17,370 nucleotides of DNA, taken from the NCBI GenBank assembly GCA_035279785.1, contig DATEHC010000031.1:1-17370 (forward strand). Reading direction: 5' to 3'. The stretch is from 40CM-4-65-16 sp035279785 (GTDB taxonomy: Bacteria > Chloroflexota > Dormibacteria > Dormibacterales > Dormibacteraceae). Shown here in pieces: positions 1 to 5,675 of this stretch. A program made the position numbers and the translations under genes. The notes under the pieces are model-generated. The model was not told the DNA's origin and searched no databases. It saw only the letters and a program-made list of their open reading frames with translations. Each line of letters opens with the position of its first letter. Position 1 is the first letter of the stretch.

Positions 1-97
1 CGAGCGTAGCCTCCGACCGTCCCCAGACGGTCGAGAACAGGCCGGACAGGGCCCGCAGATCCCTGATGTCACGCAGCTCCCTGATCTCGGCGCTCAT
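1..97 (-). CDS. Partial N-terminus of a GNAT-like acetyltransferase (tentative)
   Basis: Only the first 32 codons are present; the gene runs off the left edge. The ATG overlaps the TGA of the preceding pxpA-like gene as ATGA, so the two are probably translationally coupled. The visible peptide starts MSAEIRELRDIRDLRALSG and continues with an F-S-T-V-W-G stretch. That resembles the N-terminus of GNAT-superfamily acetyltransferases of the COG3375 type (an opening strand, a helix, then a VWG-like motif). No acetyl-CoA binding motif is visible because the core domain lies outside the window, so the family call is an inference from a short segment. The reading frame itself is well supported by the overlap and by the absence of stops. 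Confidence 0.4.
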   Translation of the reverse strand, partial: MSAEIRELRDIRDLRALSGLFSTVWGRSEATL

Positions 98-771
98 CCG
101 CCGAGCGGCACCGTTTCGATGCCCGCATCCCGCAGCGCCGCTCGAACGGCGGCGGCAATTTTGCCCGCTCCCTTCGTGTCGCCATGGACGCAGATCGTGT
201 CGAAACGACCCGAGCGGGCGAGCTCGACCGCCTGCCTTGCGGCTCCCTCGGCGTCCAGGACCGCGCCCGCCTGAGTGCGCGGAGCCAGCGTCCCGTCCGG
301 CAGCATGCGCCGGTCGGCAAAGCCTTCGCGGTACGCGGGCACGTTCGCACGCCGCGCGGCGGCGACGATCTCGAAGTCGGGCTGGCCCATGACGCCGGCA
401 CCGTGCGCGCGGGCGACCCGAACGAGCGCATCCGCGGCGGGCGCATCGCGCTGGCACCGGTGATAGAGCGCGCCATGGGCCTTGATGTAGGCGATCGGTG
501 CCATCGCCGCCAGGCCGGCGACCTGGAACGAAACCAGGTCCTCGATCTCGCGGGCGCTCAGCGGCACCTCGACCCGACCGAAATTGGCGCGGTCGTCGTA
601 TCCAGGATGCGCGCCGACCTGGACCCCGCGCTCGCGACACAGTCGCGCGGTGGCGATGGTCATCGAGGCCGACCCGGCGTGGATGCCGCAGCAGAGGTTG
701 GCGCTGTCGATCTCGCCCAGGATCGCCTCGTCTTCGCCGGCGCCCTCGCCGATGTCGGAGTTGAGGTTCAA
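94..771 (-). CDS. pxpA: LamB/YcsF family protein, 5-oxoprolinase subunit A-like (PxpA)
   Basis: The product is 225 residues. In the family, PxpA works with PxpB and PxpC in ATP-dependent hydrolysis of 5-oxoproline to glutamate in the cytosol. Visible family motifs, in order, are LNSDIGEG (3-10), NLCCGIHAG (25-33), GAHPGYDD (53-60), IKAHGALYH (96-104), EGFADRR (149-155) and ICVHGD (193-198). I chose the TTG at 771: it gives the canonical M-N-L-N-S-D start, lies 7 nt after the mog stop, and no ATG or GTG fits the conserved N-terminus. A start at 858 would add 29 residues of antisense-like sequence. It is somewhat shorter than the usual roughly 250 residues. No PxpB or PxpC is visible; the next gene looks like a GNAT protein, so either the partners lie elsewhere or this copy has another role. 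Confidence 0.85.
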   Translation of the reverse strand: MNLNSDIGEGAGEDEAILGEIDSANLCCGIHAGSASMTIATARLCRERGVQVGAHPGYDDRANFGRVEVPLSAREIEDLVSFQVAGLAAMAPIAYIKAHGALYHRCQRDAPAADALVRVARAHGAGVMGQPDFEIVAAARRANVPAYREGFADRRMLPDGTLAPRTQAGAVLDAEGAARQAVELARSGRFDTICVHGDTKGAGKIAAAVRAALRDAGIETVPLGG

Positions 772-778
772 CCAGCGC

Positions 779-1258
779 TCAGTGCTGCGTGTTGCCGTGA
801 AGCAGCTGAATCGCGTGCCCAAGCAACGGCAGCAATGCCTCCAGCGACTCGGTCGCACCCTTCGAGCTGCCGGGCACGTTGATCACGAGCGACCGCCCGC
901 GCACGCCGACCACTCCGCGCGAGAGGGACGCCATCGGCGTGCTCTTCTCGCCGATGCGTCGCATCAATTCCGCCATGCCCGGCACGTCGTAGTCGATCAC
1001 CATCGACGTCGCCTGCGGGGTCACGTCTCGCGGACCGAGGCCCGTGCCGCCGGTCGTGACGATGACGTCGTTGCCTCCGACGACCGCGGCGACGATCGCG
1101 TCGGTGATGCGCGCCTGGTCGTCGGGCACCACCTGCGGCCCCGTGACTTCGAACTCGTCGCCTTCAAGGATGTGCTTCAGCGCCTCGCCGCTCTTGTCGA
1201 TCCGAGTGCCGGCCGAAACTCCGTCGCTGACCGTGATCACGTGCGCGCGGTGCTTCAA
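779..1258 (-). CDS. mog: Molybdopterin adenylyltransferase-type protein (MogA/MoaB family)
   Basis: This 159-residue MoCF_biosynth-domain protein belongs to the family that adenylates molybdopterin (Mog) before metal insertion; the MoaB branch is similar. Motifs are VITVSDGVSAG (7-17), D21-K-S-G, VVPDD (43-47), the nucleotide-binding TTGGTG (68-73) followed by PRDVT (76-80), and NVPGSSKG (127-134). The TTG start overlaps the moaC TGA as TTGA, with GGAAG about 7 nt upstream inside moaC. The same frame stays open upstream to 1630, but that stretch is arginine-rich antisense-type sequence overlapping moaC and is not part of the gene. Sequence alone does not separate Mog from MoaB with certainty. 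Neighbours moaC (coupled upstream) and pxpA-like (7 nt downstream) indicate one transcript. Confidence 0.9.
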   Translation of the reverse strand: MKHRAHVITVSDGVSAGTRIDKSGEALKHILEGDEFEVTGPQVVPDDQARITDAIVAAVVGGNDVIVTTGGTGLGPRDVTPQATSMVIDYDVPGMAELMRRIGEKSTPMASLSRGVVGVRGRSLVINVPGSSKGATESLEALLPLLGHAIQLLHGNTQH

Positions 1259-1725
1259 CCGCGCTTCCAGTGACCCGATCGCCCGCCTGACTTCTCGAGC
1301 AGCCGGACGTTCTCCAGGTAGACGCCGCGCTCCACGCCCTTGGTCATGTCGATCACGGTCAGACCCGCGACCGCGGCGGCTGTCAGCGCCTCCATCTCCA
1401 CGCCGGTCTGGCCCGTCACGCGCGCGGTGGCGACGATGCGCACGCCTTCGGCGACGAACTCGAAGTCGACTTTGACGCTGGTGATCGGGAGGGGATGCGC
1501 GAGGGGGATGAGGTCCGGCGTCTTCTTCGCCGCCATGATTCCGGCCACACGCGCGACCTGCAGCGCATCGCCTTTCGCCGTGCCTTCGCGCACCGCGGCG
1601 AGTGTCTCCGCCGACATTCGCACCACGCACTCGGCGGTCGCCTCGCGAACGGTCGTGGGCTTGTCGCCGACGTCGACCATCTTCGCCGCGCCCCTCTCGT
1701 CGAGGTGCGTCAGACGCTTTGCCAC
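1255..1725 (-). CDS. moaC: Cyclic pyranopterin monophosphate synthase MoaC
   Basis: The product is 156 residues, the normal family length. MoaC converts the MoaA product, 3',8-cyclo-7,8-dihydro-GTP, into cyclic pyranopterin monophosphate in molybdenum cofactor synthesis. Signatures are LTHLDERG (5-12), MVDVGDKPTTVR (16-27), KGDALQVARVAGIMAAKKTP (51-70), LIPLAHPL (72-79), TGVEMEAL (107-114), DMTKG (126-130) and LLEKSGGRSG (142-151). The catalytic Lys51 and Asp126 and the His77 region are in place; the common LCHP reads LAHP here. The GTG at 1725 gives the expected M-x-K-R-L-T-H start. An ATG 2 nt upstream is out of frame. This gene leads the minus-strand moaC-mog-pxpA run and is divergent from the HAD gene across only 16 bp. 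Confidence 0.96.
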   Translation of the reverse strand: MAKRLTHLDERGAAKMVDVGDKPTTVREATAECVVRMSAETLAAVREGTAKGDALQVARVAGIMAAKKTPDLIPLAHPLPITSVKVDFEFVAEGVRIVATARVTGQTGVEMEALTAAAVAGLTVIDMTKGVERGVYLENVRLLEKSGGRSGHWKRG

Positions 1726-1741
1726 ATCAGGATATTGACGG
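1726..1741. promoter_or_regulatory. 16-bp divergent start region between moaC and the HAD gene
   Basis: Only 16 bp separate the GTG of moaC from the ATG of the HAD gene. It contains an AT-rich core that can be read as GATATT (1731-1736, plus) 5 nt before the HAD ATG and as CAATAT (1737-1732, minus) 6 nt before the moaC GTG. An AGGA at 1729-1732 could serve the HAD start as a ribosome binding site if the transcript begins further upstream. Both -10 assignments are weak matches and inferred; they gain some support from the same arrangement at 3894-3903. Any -35 or activator site must lie inside the opposite gene. Confidence 0.35.
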
Positions 1742-2452
1742 ATGGCTTCGATCGACGGGGTGCTGTTCGACTACGGCCGCACGCTCGTGACGTTCGCCTA
1801 TCCGACGGAGGATCTGCTAGGTGTGCTGCGCGAATTTCGGGCGCGAATCGAGACAGAGCTCGGCGTGCCGGCGCCCGAAGCCGAGACGATCGTTCACGAC
1901 GTCCTGGAACCACTCGAGGACTATGTCGCCAACTCGAGTGAGGACGAGGTGGAGTACGAGAACGTATATCGCGACACCTGGCACAGCGCCGGAATTCCAC
2001 TGTCCGACGAGCTCCTACACGACATCCTCGACGCCGAGCAGCAGGTCTGGGACCGCTCGGTGCGGGTCGACCCCGACGCGCCGGGCGTCCTGGAGTGGCT
2101 GCGCGAACACGGGATCAAACGCGGCATATGCTCCAACGCGCCCTTTCCGCCCGCGATGATGCGCCGCCAGCTCACCGCCAATGGGATTGCCGCGATGGTG
2201 GACGCCGTCGTGTTTTCCAGCGAGGTCGGCAAGCGCAAGCCCTCCCAGGTGCTATACCGCGCCGGGCTCGATGCGCTCGGCACCGCTGCGGAAAGGACTC
2301 TTTTCGTAGGCGACCGCATGCGCGAGGACTACGACGGGCCGACGGCCGCCGGAATGCGCGCCGTCATCGTCACCGCGCACGCCGAACAGCGTCCGCCAGA
2401 TGGAATTCCGAGCATCGCGACGCTGGCCGAGTTGCCGTCGCTGCTGCAGTGA
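1742..2452 (+). CDS. HAD-superfamily hydrolase
   Basis: The product is a 236-residue HAD hydrolase with all four motifs. Motif I is VLFDYGRTL, with nucleophile Asp10. Motif II is CSNAPFP, with Ser131. Motif III lies at Lys164/Lys166 (GKRKPS). Motif IV is FVGDRMREDYDGP, with Asp191 and Asp196. An alpha-helical cap (about 20-105) follows motif I, as in subfamily IA. Motif I has Gly12 where most phosphatases have the second Asp acting as general acid; DxG variants occur in this superfamily, but the change makes a standard phosphatase mechanism less certain. The substrate cannot be inferred. The stop overlaps the GTG of the following membrane-protein gene (GTGA), so the two are probably coupled. 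Confidence 0.85.
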   Translation: MASIDGVLFDYGRTLVTFAYPTEDLLGVLREFRARIETELGVPAPEAETIVHDVLEPLEDYVANSSEDEVEYENVYRDTWHSAGIPLSDELLHDILDAEQQVWDRSVRVDPDAPGVLEWLREHGIKRGICSNAPFPPAMMRRQLTANGIAAMVDAVVFSSEVGKRKPSQVLYRAGLDALGTAAERTLFVGDRMREDYDGPTAAGMRAVIVTAHAEQRPPDGIPSIATLAELPSLLQ

Positions 2453-2682
2453 AGAAGCGACCGGGCGGTTTGTGGCTTTTCTTCTACGGCCGGCCGCGAC
2501 GCGGGTTTCCGTGGCTGCTCGCCGGAATCGTGGTCGCCGTAGTCGTCCTGGCCGCGTTCTTTGCCCTACCCGGAGGCGCGGACGTCTCACGCACCCTCGC
2601 GGCCGCCTTCTTCGGTCTGCTGCTCGTGGGCGCGCTGGTCTTCGCGATCGTCGCGGTGCTTCGGCCGCGCCGCCGCCGCTGA
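2449..2682 (+). CDS. Small two-helix membrane protein
   Basis: The predicted product has 77 residues and no recognised family. It has a basic N-terminus (VKKRPG, then GRPRRG at 14-19), a hydrophobic helix at about 21-40 rich in V/A/L, a short loop PGGADVSR, a second helix at about 50-71, and a terminal RPRRRR. Positive charge at both ends predicts both termini in the cytoplasm. The GTG start overlaps the HAD stop as GTGA, the usual sign of coupling. The last 199 nt run antisense to the open 3' extension of larB. The two helices with basic flanks are too well formed to look like an accident, but no homology backs the gene, so confidence is moderate. Confidence 0.6.
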   Translation: MKKRPGGLWLFFYGRPRRGFPWLLAGIVVAVVVLAAFFALPGGADVSRTLAAAFFGLLLVGALVFAIVAVLRPRRRR

Positions 2683-3419
2683 GCGATCAACACCGCCGCC
2701 GCTCCCGCGCCGATGCCGTTGTCGATGTTGACCACGGTCATCCCGGTCGAGCAGGACTGCAGCATCGTCGTCAGCGCCCCCTCTCCCGCGCCGCCGCGCC
2801 CGTAGCCCGTCGACACGGGAAGACCGATCACCGGCACGTCGATCAGGCCCGCGACGAGGCCCGGCAAAACGCCGTCCATGCCGGCGGCGACGACGATGAC
2901 GTCCGCGTTCCACTCGAGCATCGACGAGAGCGGGGCGAGGAAGCGATGAAGGCCCGCGACACCGAGGTCGGCCTCGAGGCGCGCTTCCAGGCCGCACGCT
3001 TCGACGACCATCCGCGCCTCATCGGCCACCGGCACGTCGGAGGTCCCCGCGGTGAGGATGGCGACGCGGCCGTCGACCTTCTCGGCGCTGAATCCTTCGC
3101 GCAGCACGCGCGCGGAGGAGTGATATTCGACGATCCGCATCGCGCGAGCGGCCGCGACCAAGGCGGCGCGGTGCTCGGCAGTGAGGCGGCTGATCAGGCC
3201 CTGTCCGTGCTGCTCGGCCATCCGCACGGTCAAGCGCGCCGCGTCAGCGGGTGATTTGCCCGTCGCGAGCACCACCTCGGGAAGGCCGCGCCGCAGATAT
3301 CGACCGAGGTCGAGGCGCGCGCGGCCGTTCAGCTCGTCCAGCTGGATGCGCCGGATCTCGGCGAGGGCCTGCTCTTCGCTCAACTCGCCGGCGACCAGCC
3401 GGCGTAACACATCTCTCAC
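2484..3419 (-). CDS. larB: LarB, pyridinium-3,5-biscarboxylic acid mononucleotide synthase, with unusual C-terminal extension
   Basis: LarB carboxylates and hydrolyses nicotinate adenine dinucleotide at the first step of nickel-pincer nucleotide cofactor synthesis; its C-terminal half is a PurE-like domain. Family segments include EYHSSARVL (98-106), ILTAGTSDVPVADEA (121-135), VVAAGMDGVLPGLVAGL (176-192), VPVSTGYG-like VIGLPVSTGYG (197-207) and LQSCSTGMTVVNIDNG (220-235). Cys223 lies where the catalytic cysteine of characterised LarB is expected. The GTG start is 3 nt after the Mut7-C stop, with AAGGA 9 nt upstream. The conserved domain ends near residue 247, close to position 2679. The frame then stays open for 64 more residues, basic and rich in T/A/R/S, lying opposite the small membrane-protein gene. 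Known LarB is about 250 residues. larC and larE are not in the window. Confidence 0.88.
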   Translation of the reverse strand: MRDVLRRLVAGELSEEQALAEIRRIQLDELNGRARLDLGRYLRRGLPEVVLATGKSPADAARLTVRMAEQHGQGLISRLTAEHRAALVAAARAMRIVEYHSSARVLREGFSAEKVDGRVAILTAGTSDVPVADEARMVVEACGLEARLEADLGVAGLHRFLAPLSSMLEWNADVIVVAAGMDGVLPGLVAGLIDVPVIGLPVSTGYGRGGAGEGALTTMLQSCSTGMTVVNIDNGIGAGAAAVLIAQRRRRGRSTATIAKTSAPTSSRPKKAAARVRETSAPPGRAKNAARTTTATTIPASSHGNPRRGRP

Positions 3420-3422
3420 AAC

Positions 3423-3884
3423 TCAGAGTCCTTGCAGGACTTCGCGCATGCGCTGCCAGTGAGTGCCCGCCCAATAGATGCGCCCACACTCCGGGCACTC
3501 CGAGTAGCGCGATTGCGTCCGCCGCACGTAGGGCGGAACGCGCTCGGCCACGAGCGCGGGGACGCGCGACTCGAGCTCGGAGTTGCATTCGATGCATCTG
3601 GTGAGCGCTTCCTTCAGCTCGAGACCAAGCTCGGAGAACACCTGCCGCAGCTGCTTGGTGACCTCGTCGTCGCGGATGAGAACCGCGCGCACCAATCCCG
3701 ACTGAATGACGCGGCGTTTGGTCAGGTCGCGATCGCGCGTGAGCACAACGCGGTTCTCTGCCGCGGCCTCGCGCACCAGCGCCGCGTCGTCGATGCGGGC
3801 GTGATACGAAGCGTCGTACCCGAGTGCGCGCAGCCAGCGCGCGAGCCGGCCGACGTTGCAGTCGGCAAGGAACCTGGGTCGCAA
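3423..3884 (-). CDS. Mut7-C RNase-like (DUF82, PIN-like) protein with C-terminal zinc ribbon
   Basis: The product is 153 residues. The N-terminal part, MRPRFLADCNVGRLARWL, followed by RALGYDASYH and VVLTRDRDL, is the Mut7-C domain, a PIN-like fold with acidic residues Asp8, Asp32/33 and Asp51/53. The C-terminal part carries a zinc ribbon with CIEC (97-100) and CPEC (130-133). The family is predicted to be an RNase, but the biological substrate is not established. The TTG at 3884 is the only plausible start: an in-frame TAA lies five codons upstream and no ATG or GTG intervenes. A TAAGAT hexamer ends 9 nt before the TTG, so the message may be leaderless. It is followed 3 nt later by larB, suggesting cotranscription. 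Confidence 0.82.
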   Translation of the reverse strand: MRPRFLADCNVGRLARWLRALGYDASYHARIDDAALVREAAAENRVVLTRDRDLTKRRVIQSGLVRAVLIRDDEVTKQLRQVFSELGLELKEALTRCIECNSELESRVPALVAERVPPYVRRTQSRYSECPECGRIYWAGTHWQRMREVLQGL

Positions 3885-3893
3885 TCTGAAGCA

Positions 3894-3903
3894 ATCTTAG
3901 AAT
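3894..3903. promoter_or_regulatory. Back-to-back overlapping -10 elements for the Mut7-C gene and the cupin gene
   Basis: The decamer ATCTTAGAAT reads TAGAAT on the plus strand (3898-3903), 9 nt before the cupin GTG, and TAAGAT on the minus strand (3899-3894), 9 nt before the Mut7-C TTG. Both are good -10 matches in otherwise very GC-rich DNA and they share 2 bp. I see no convincing -35 for either. Initiation 6-9 nt downstream would give leaderless or nearly leaderless messages. That both hexamers are real promoters is inferred from position. Confidence 0.5.
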
Positions 3904-3912
3904 CGGGGCTCG

Positions 3913-4185
3913 GTGTCGACCTTCGATGAACTGATGGCGAAGCTCAAGGCGGAAGCGAACGGTTGCTACTCGTGGTCCAACGGCCCGGGCGACCGCTACG
4001 CGGCGCACAACCACAGCTACGAGAAGGTCCTCTACTGCGTCGACGGCTCGATCACGTTCAACCTCGAAAGCGAGGCCCGCAAGCTCGAATTGAACCCGGG
4101 CGACCGCATGGTGCTGCCGGCCGGCACTGTGCACTCGGCGATCGTGGGATCGGGCGGCTGCACATGCATCGAAGGACACCGGTAG
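3913..4185 (+). CDS. Small single-domain cupin
   Basis: The product is a 90-residue RmlC-like cupin. Motif 1 is in AAHNHSYEKVLYCVDG, with probable metal ligands His32 and His34 and Glu37 nearby. Motif 2 is GDRMVLPAGTVHSAIV, with His74. The one-barrel size and the K-V-L-Y-x-V-D-G-S-I-T-F stretch resemble stand-alone cupins of unknown substrate. The GTG at 3913 gives MSTFDELMAK and lies 9 nt after a TAGAAT hexamer; an ATG at 3934 is a possible shorter start. The C-terminus is cysteine-rich (GGCTCIEGHR). The gene is divergent from the Mut7-C gene and 31 nt upstream of a zinc-ribbon gene. Function beyond the fold cannot be stated. Confidence 0.8.
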   Translation: MSTFDELMAKLKAEANGCYSWSNGPGDRYAAHNHSYEKVLYCVDGSITFNLESEARKLELNPGDRMVLPAGTVHSAIVGSGGCTCIEGHR

Positions 4186-4193
4186 GTACCGGT
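4178..4193. repeat. Perfect inverted repeat ACCGGT-AGGT-ACCGGT at the cupin stop
   Basis: Two copies of the self-complementary hexamer ACCGGT are separated by AGGT and include the cupin TAG. The element can form a 6-bp stem with a 4-nt loop, but it has no U-tract, so it is a poor terminator. It lies 8 nt upstream of a TAACAT hexamer that precedes the zinc-ribbon gene, covering about where a -35 would be. An operator role is therefore possible; this is inference from position. Confidence 0.4.
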
Positions 4194-4201
4194 CGCGGGC
4201 G

Positions 4202-4207
4202 TAACAT
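4202..4207 (+). promoter_or_regulatory. -10-like TAACAT upstream of the zinc-ribbon gene
   Basis: TAACAT ends 9 nt before the ATG at 4217, the same geometry as the cupin and Mut7-C starts. There is no recognisable -35. A purine-rich ribosome binding site is absent (the spacer is AGCCCTCCG), which favours a leaderless message. Inferred from position and composition only. Confidence 0.4.
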
Positions 4208-4216
4208 AGCCCTCCG

Positions 4217-4552
4217 ATGAGCATCATCGAGTTCATCCGCGACCGCGCGCGCTTTTACAACTGCCCGGTCTGCGGCCGCAGCCTCAAGGGTTGTGACGTC
4301 CAGGTCCTCAGCCACGAGGACGAACGTTTCCACCTCCAGGTGACATGCGCGCAGTGCCAGGTGACCTTCGTCGTCGTGCTGGCGATCCAGGGCGGCGCGG
4401 TTGAGGAGATCGTCGCGCCGGAGCCCGTGAAGGTCGCCGAGCCCGCGGCCGAGCCGATCAGCGTGGACGAGATCCTCGACCTGCATCTCTTCCTCAAGGG
4501 CTACCAGGGCACGCTGAAAGAGCTAATCCAGCAGGCCAACACGAGCCGCTGA
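4217..4552 (+). CDS. Zinc-ribbon protein of unknown function
   Basis: The product is 111 residues. A four-cysteine zinc ribbon is formed by CPVCG (Cys16, Cys19) and CAQC (Cys44, Cys47), separated by a beta-rich segment with a histidine-containing stretch (SHEDERFHLQV). Residues 62-80 are a flexible Ala/Pro/Glu linker. The C-terminus, from SVDEILDLHLFLKGYQG to KELIQQ, looks like a helical docking segment. I do not recognise a named family. The start ATG has no SD-like sequence but has a TAACAT hexamer 9 nt upstream. The gene is 28 nt upstream of the cysteine desulfurase gene and may share its message, which suggests, without proving, a link to sulfur transfer or cofactor delivery. Confidence 0.75.
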   Translation: MSIIEFIRDRARFYNCPVCGRSLKGCDVQVLSHEDERFHLQVTCAQCQVTFVVVLAIQGGAVEEIVAPEPVKVAEPAAEPISVDEILDLHLFLKGYQGTLKELIQQANTSR

Positions 4553-4580
4553 CGCCGGCCGCGCGCACGGCGCATAGGAA

Positions 4581-5675
4581 ATGATTCGGGTCTTCCTCGA
4601 CGACGCCGGCTCGGCGCCGGTCCTCCCCGAAGTCGCGGCGGCACTGCGCGACGTTCCCACCGGTAACGCATCGAGCCCGCACACCGAAGGCCGCGCCGCG
4701 CGCGGGGCGCTCGACCGAGCCCGCGATCTGGCCGCCGAAGCCCTGGGCGCGTCGCGAACCGAGATCACGTTCGTGTCCTCCGGCACCGAGGCGATAAACC
4801 TTGCCATTCTTGGGGCGCTTGGGGGAGTTGGGGGCCCGCTCGTGACCTGGGCGGCGGAGCACCAATCGGTGCTCGGGGCCGCTCGTGGTGCGCAGGTGCA
4901 GGGACGTCCGGTTGTGATCGGTCCAGTCGACGGGGACGCCGCAGTGGACCTCGACGCCATAGTTCCGGGAACTGCCCTCGTTTCCATCGGGCTCGCGAAC
5001 AACGAGGTCGGGACGGTGCAGCCGGTCGTGGAAGCGATCCGGCGCGCGCACGACGCCGGCGCGCTCGTGCACGTCGATGCGTGCGCAGGTCCGCGGTGGA
5101 TGGCGATACCGGCCGGAGCTGACCTCGTCTCGATCAGCGGGCACAAGCTTGGAGCGGGTCGCGGAGGACTCCTTTACGTGCGCGACGGCGTCCGCGTAGA
5201 GCCTCTGCTGTTCGGTGGCCCGCAGGAGTGGGGCCGCCGCGCGGGTCACGAAGACGTCGCGTCCGCAGTGGCCGTCGCCACCGCGCTTTCAGTGACCTCT
5301 CAGCAACGCGACGCACGCACCGCCACCGCGCGCCGTCAGTCGGACAGGTTGCGCCAGGCGTTGAACGAGCTTGGCGCCACGCTCACCGGCTCACAAGACC
5401 GGCTGCCGAATTTTGCGAGCGGATTCTTCGGCGGTCGCAAAGGCGAGGACATGCTTCTCGCGCTCGACCTGGCCGGCCTCGCCGCCTCGAGCGGATCCGC
5501 GTGCGCGTCGGGCTCGCTCGACCCATCCCACGTCCTGCTGGCGATGGGCCTGAGCCTCGAGCAATCGCTCGGGAGCTTGCGCCTCACTACCGGATACGCG
5601 ACGACCGACGCCGAGATCGACCGCGCGGTGGAGATCCTGCATCGCGTACTCGCGCGGACGCCCTCGCATGCCTAG
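4581..5675 (+). CDS. NifS/IscS-family cysteine desulfurase
   Basis: This 364-residue PLP enzyme of the class V aminotransferase fold releases sulfur from cysteine as an enzyme persulfide. Visible features are VFLDDAGSAPV at the N-terminus, GNASSPHTEGRAAR (28-41), SSGTEAIN (66-73), AEHQSV with His94, HVDACAG (164-170), PLP Lys189 in SISGHKLGAGRGG, and catalytic Cys308 in SSGSACASGSLDPSHVL. The last motif places it with the group I, IscS/NifS-like enzymes, here with a compact loop. The following xdhC overlaps its stop by 8 nt, so the two are coupled. In Rhodobacter capsulatus a NifS-type enzyme works with XdhC to sulfurate the molybdenum cofactor, and the same role is the best inference here. 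AGGAA directly abuts the ATG, so the SD spacing is odd. Confidence 0.92.
   Translation: MIRVFLDDAGSAPVLPEVAAALRDVPTGNASSPHTEGRAARGALDRARDLAAEALGASRTEITFVSSGTEAINLAILGALGGVGGPLVTWAAEHQSVLGAARGAQVQGRPVVIGPVDGDAAVDLDAIVPGTALVSIGLANNEVGTVQPVVEAIRRAHDAGALVHVDACAGPRWMAIPAGADLVSISGHKLGAGRGGLLYVRDGVRVEPLLFGGPQEWGRRAGHEDVASAVAVATALSVTSQQRDARTATARRQSDRLRQALNELGATLTGSQDRLPNFASGFFGGRKGEDMLLALDLAGLAASSGSACASGSLDPSHVLLAMGLSLEQSLGSLRLTTGYATTDAEIDRAVEILHRVLARTPSHA

Noticed and set aside
772..858. 29-residue N-terminal extension of the pxpA-like protein
   Set aside because: It overlaps the mog 3' end and reads like out-of-frame sequence. The conserved N-terminus begins at the TTG at 771.
1259..1630. Upstream extension of the mog frame, giving an apparent 283-residue protein
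   Set aside because: The extra residues are arginine-rich out-of-frame sequence of moaC. The mog family start aligns at 1258 with a TTGA overlap, so this is not a fusion.
3244..4236. A 330-codon minus-strand frame spanning the Mut7-C gene and the cupin
   Set aside because: It is Arg/Ala/His-rich and crosses two well-supported genes on both strands. It shows no domain and no conserved motif.
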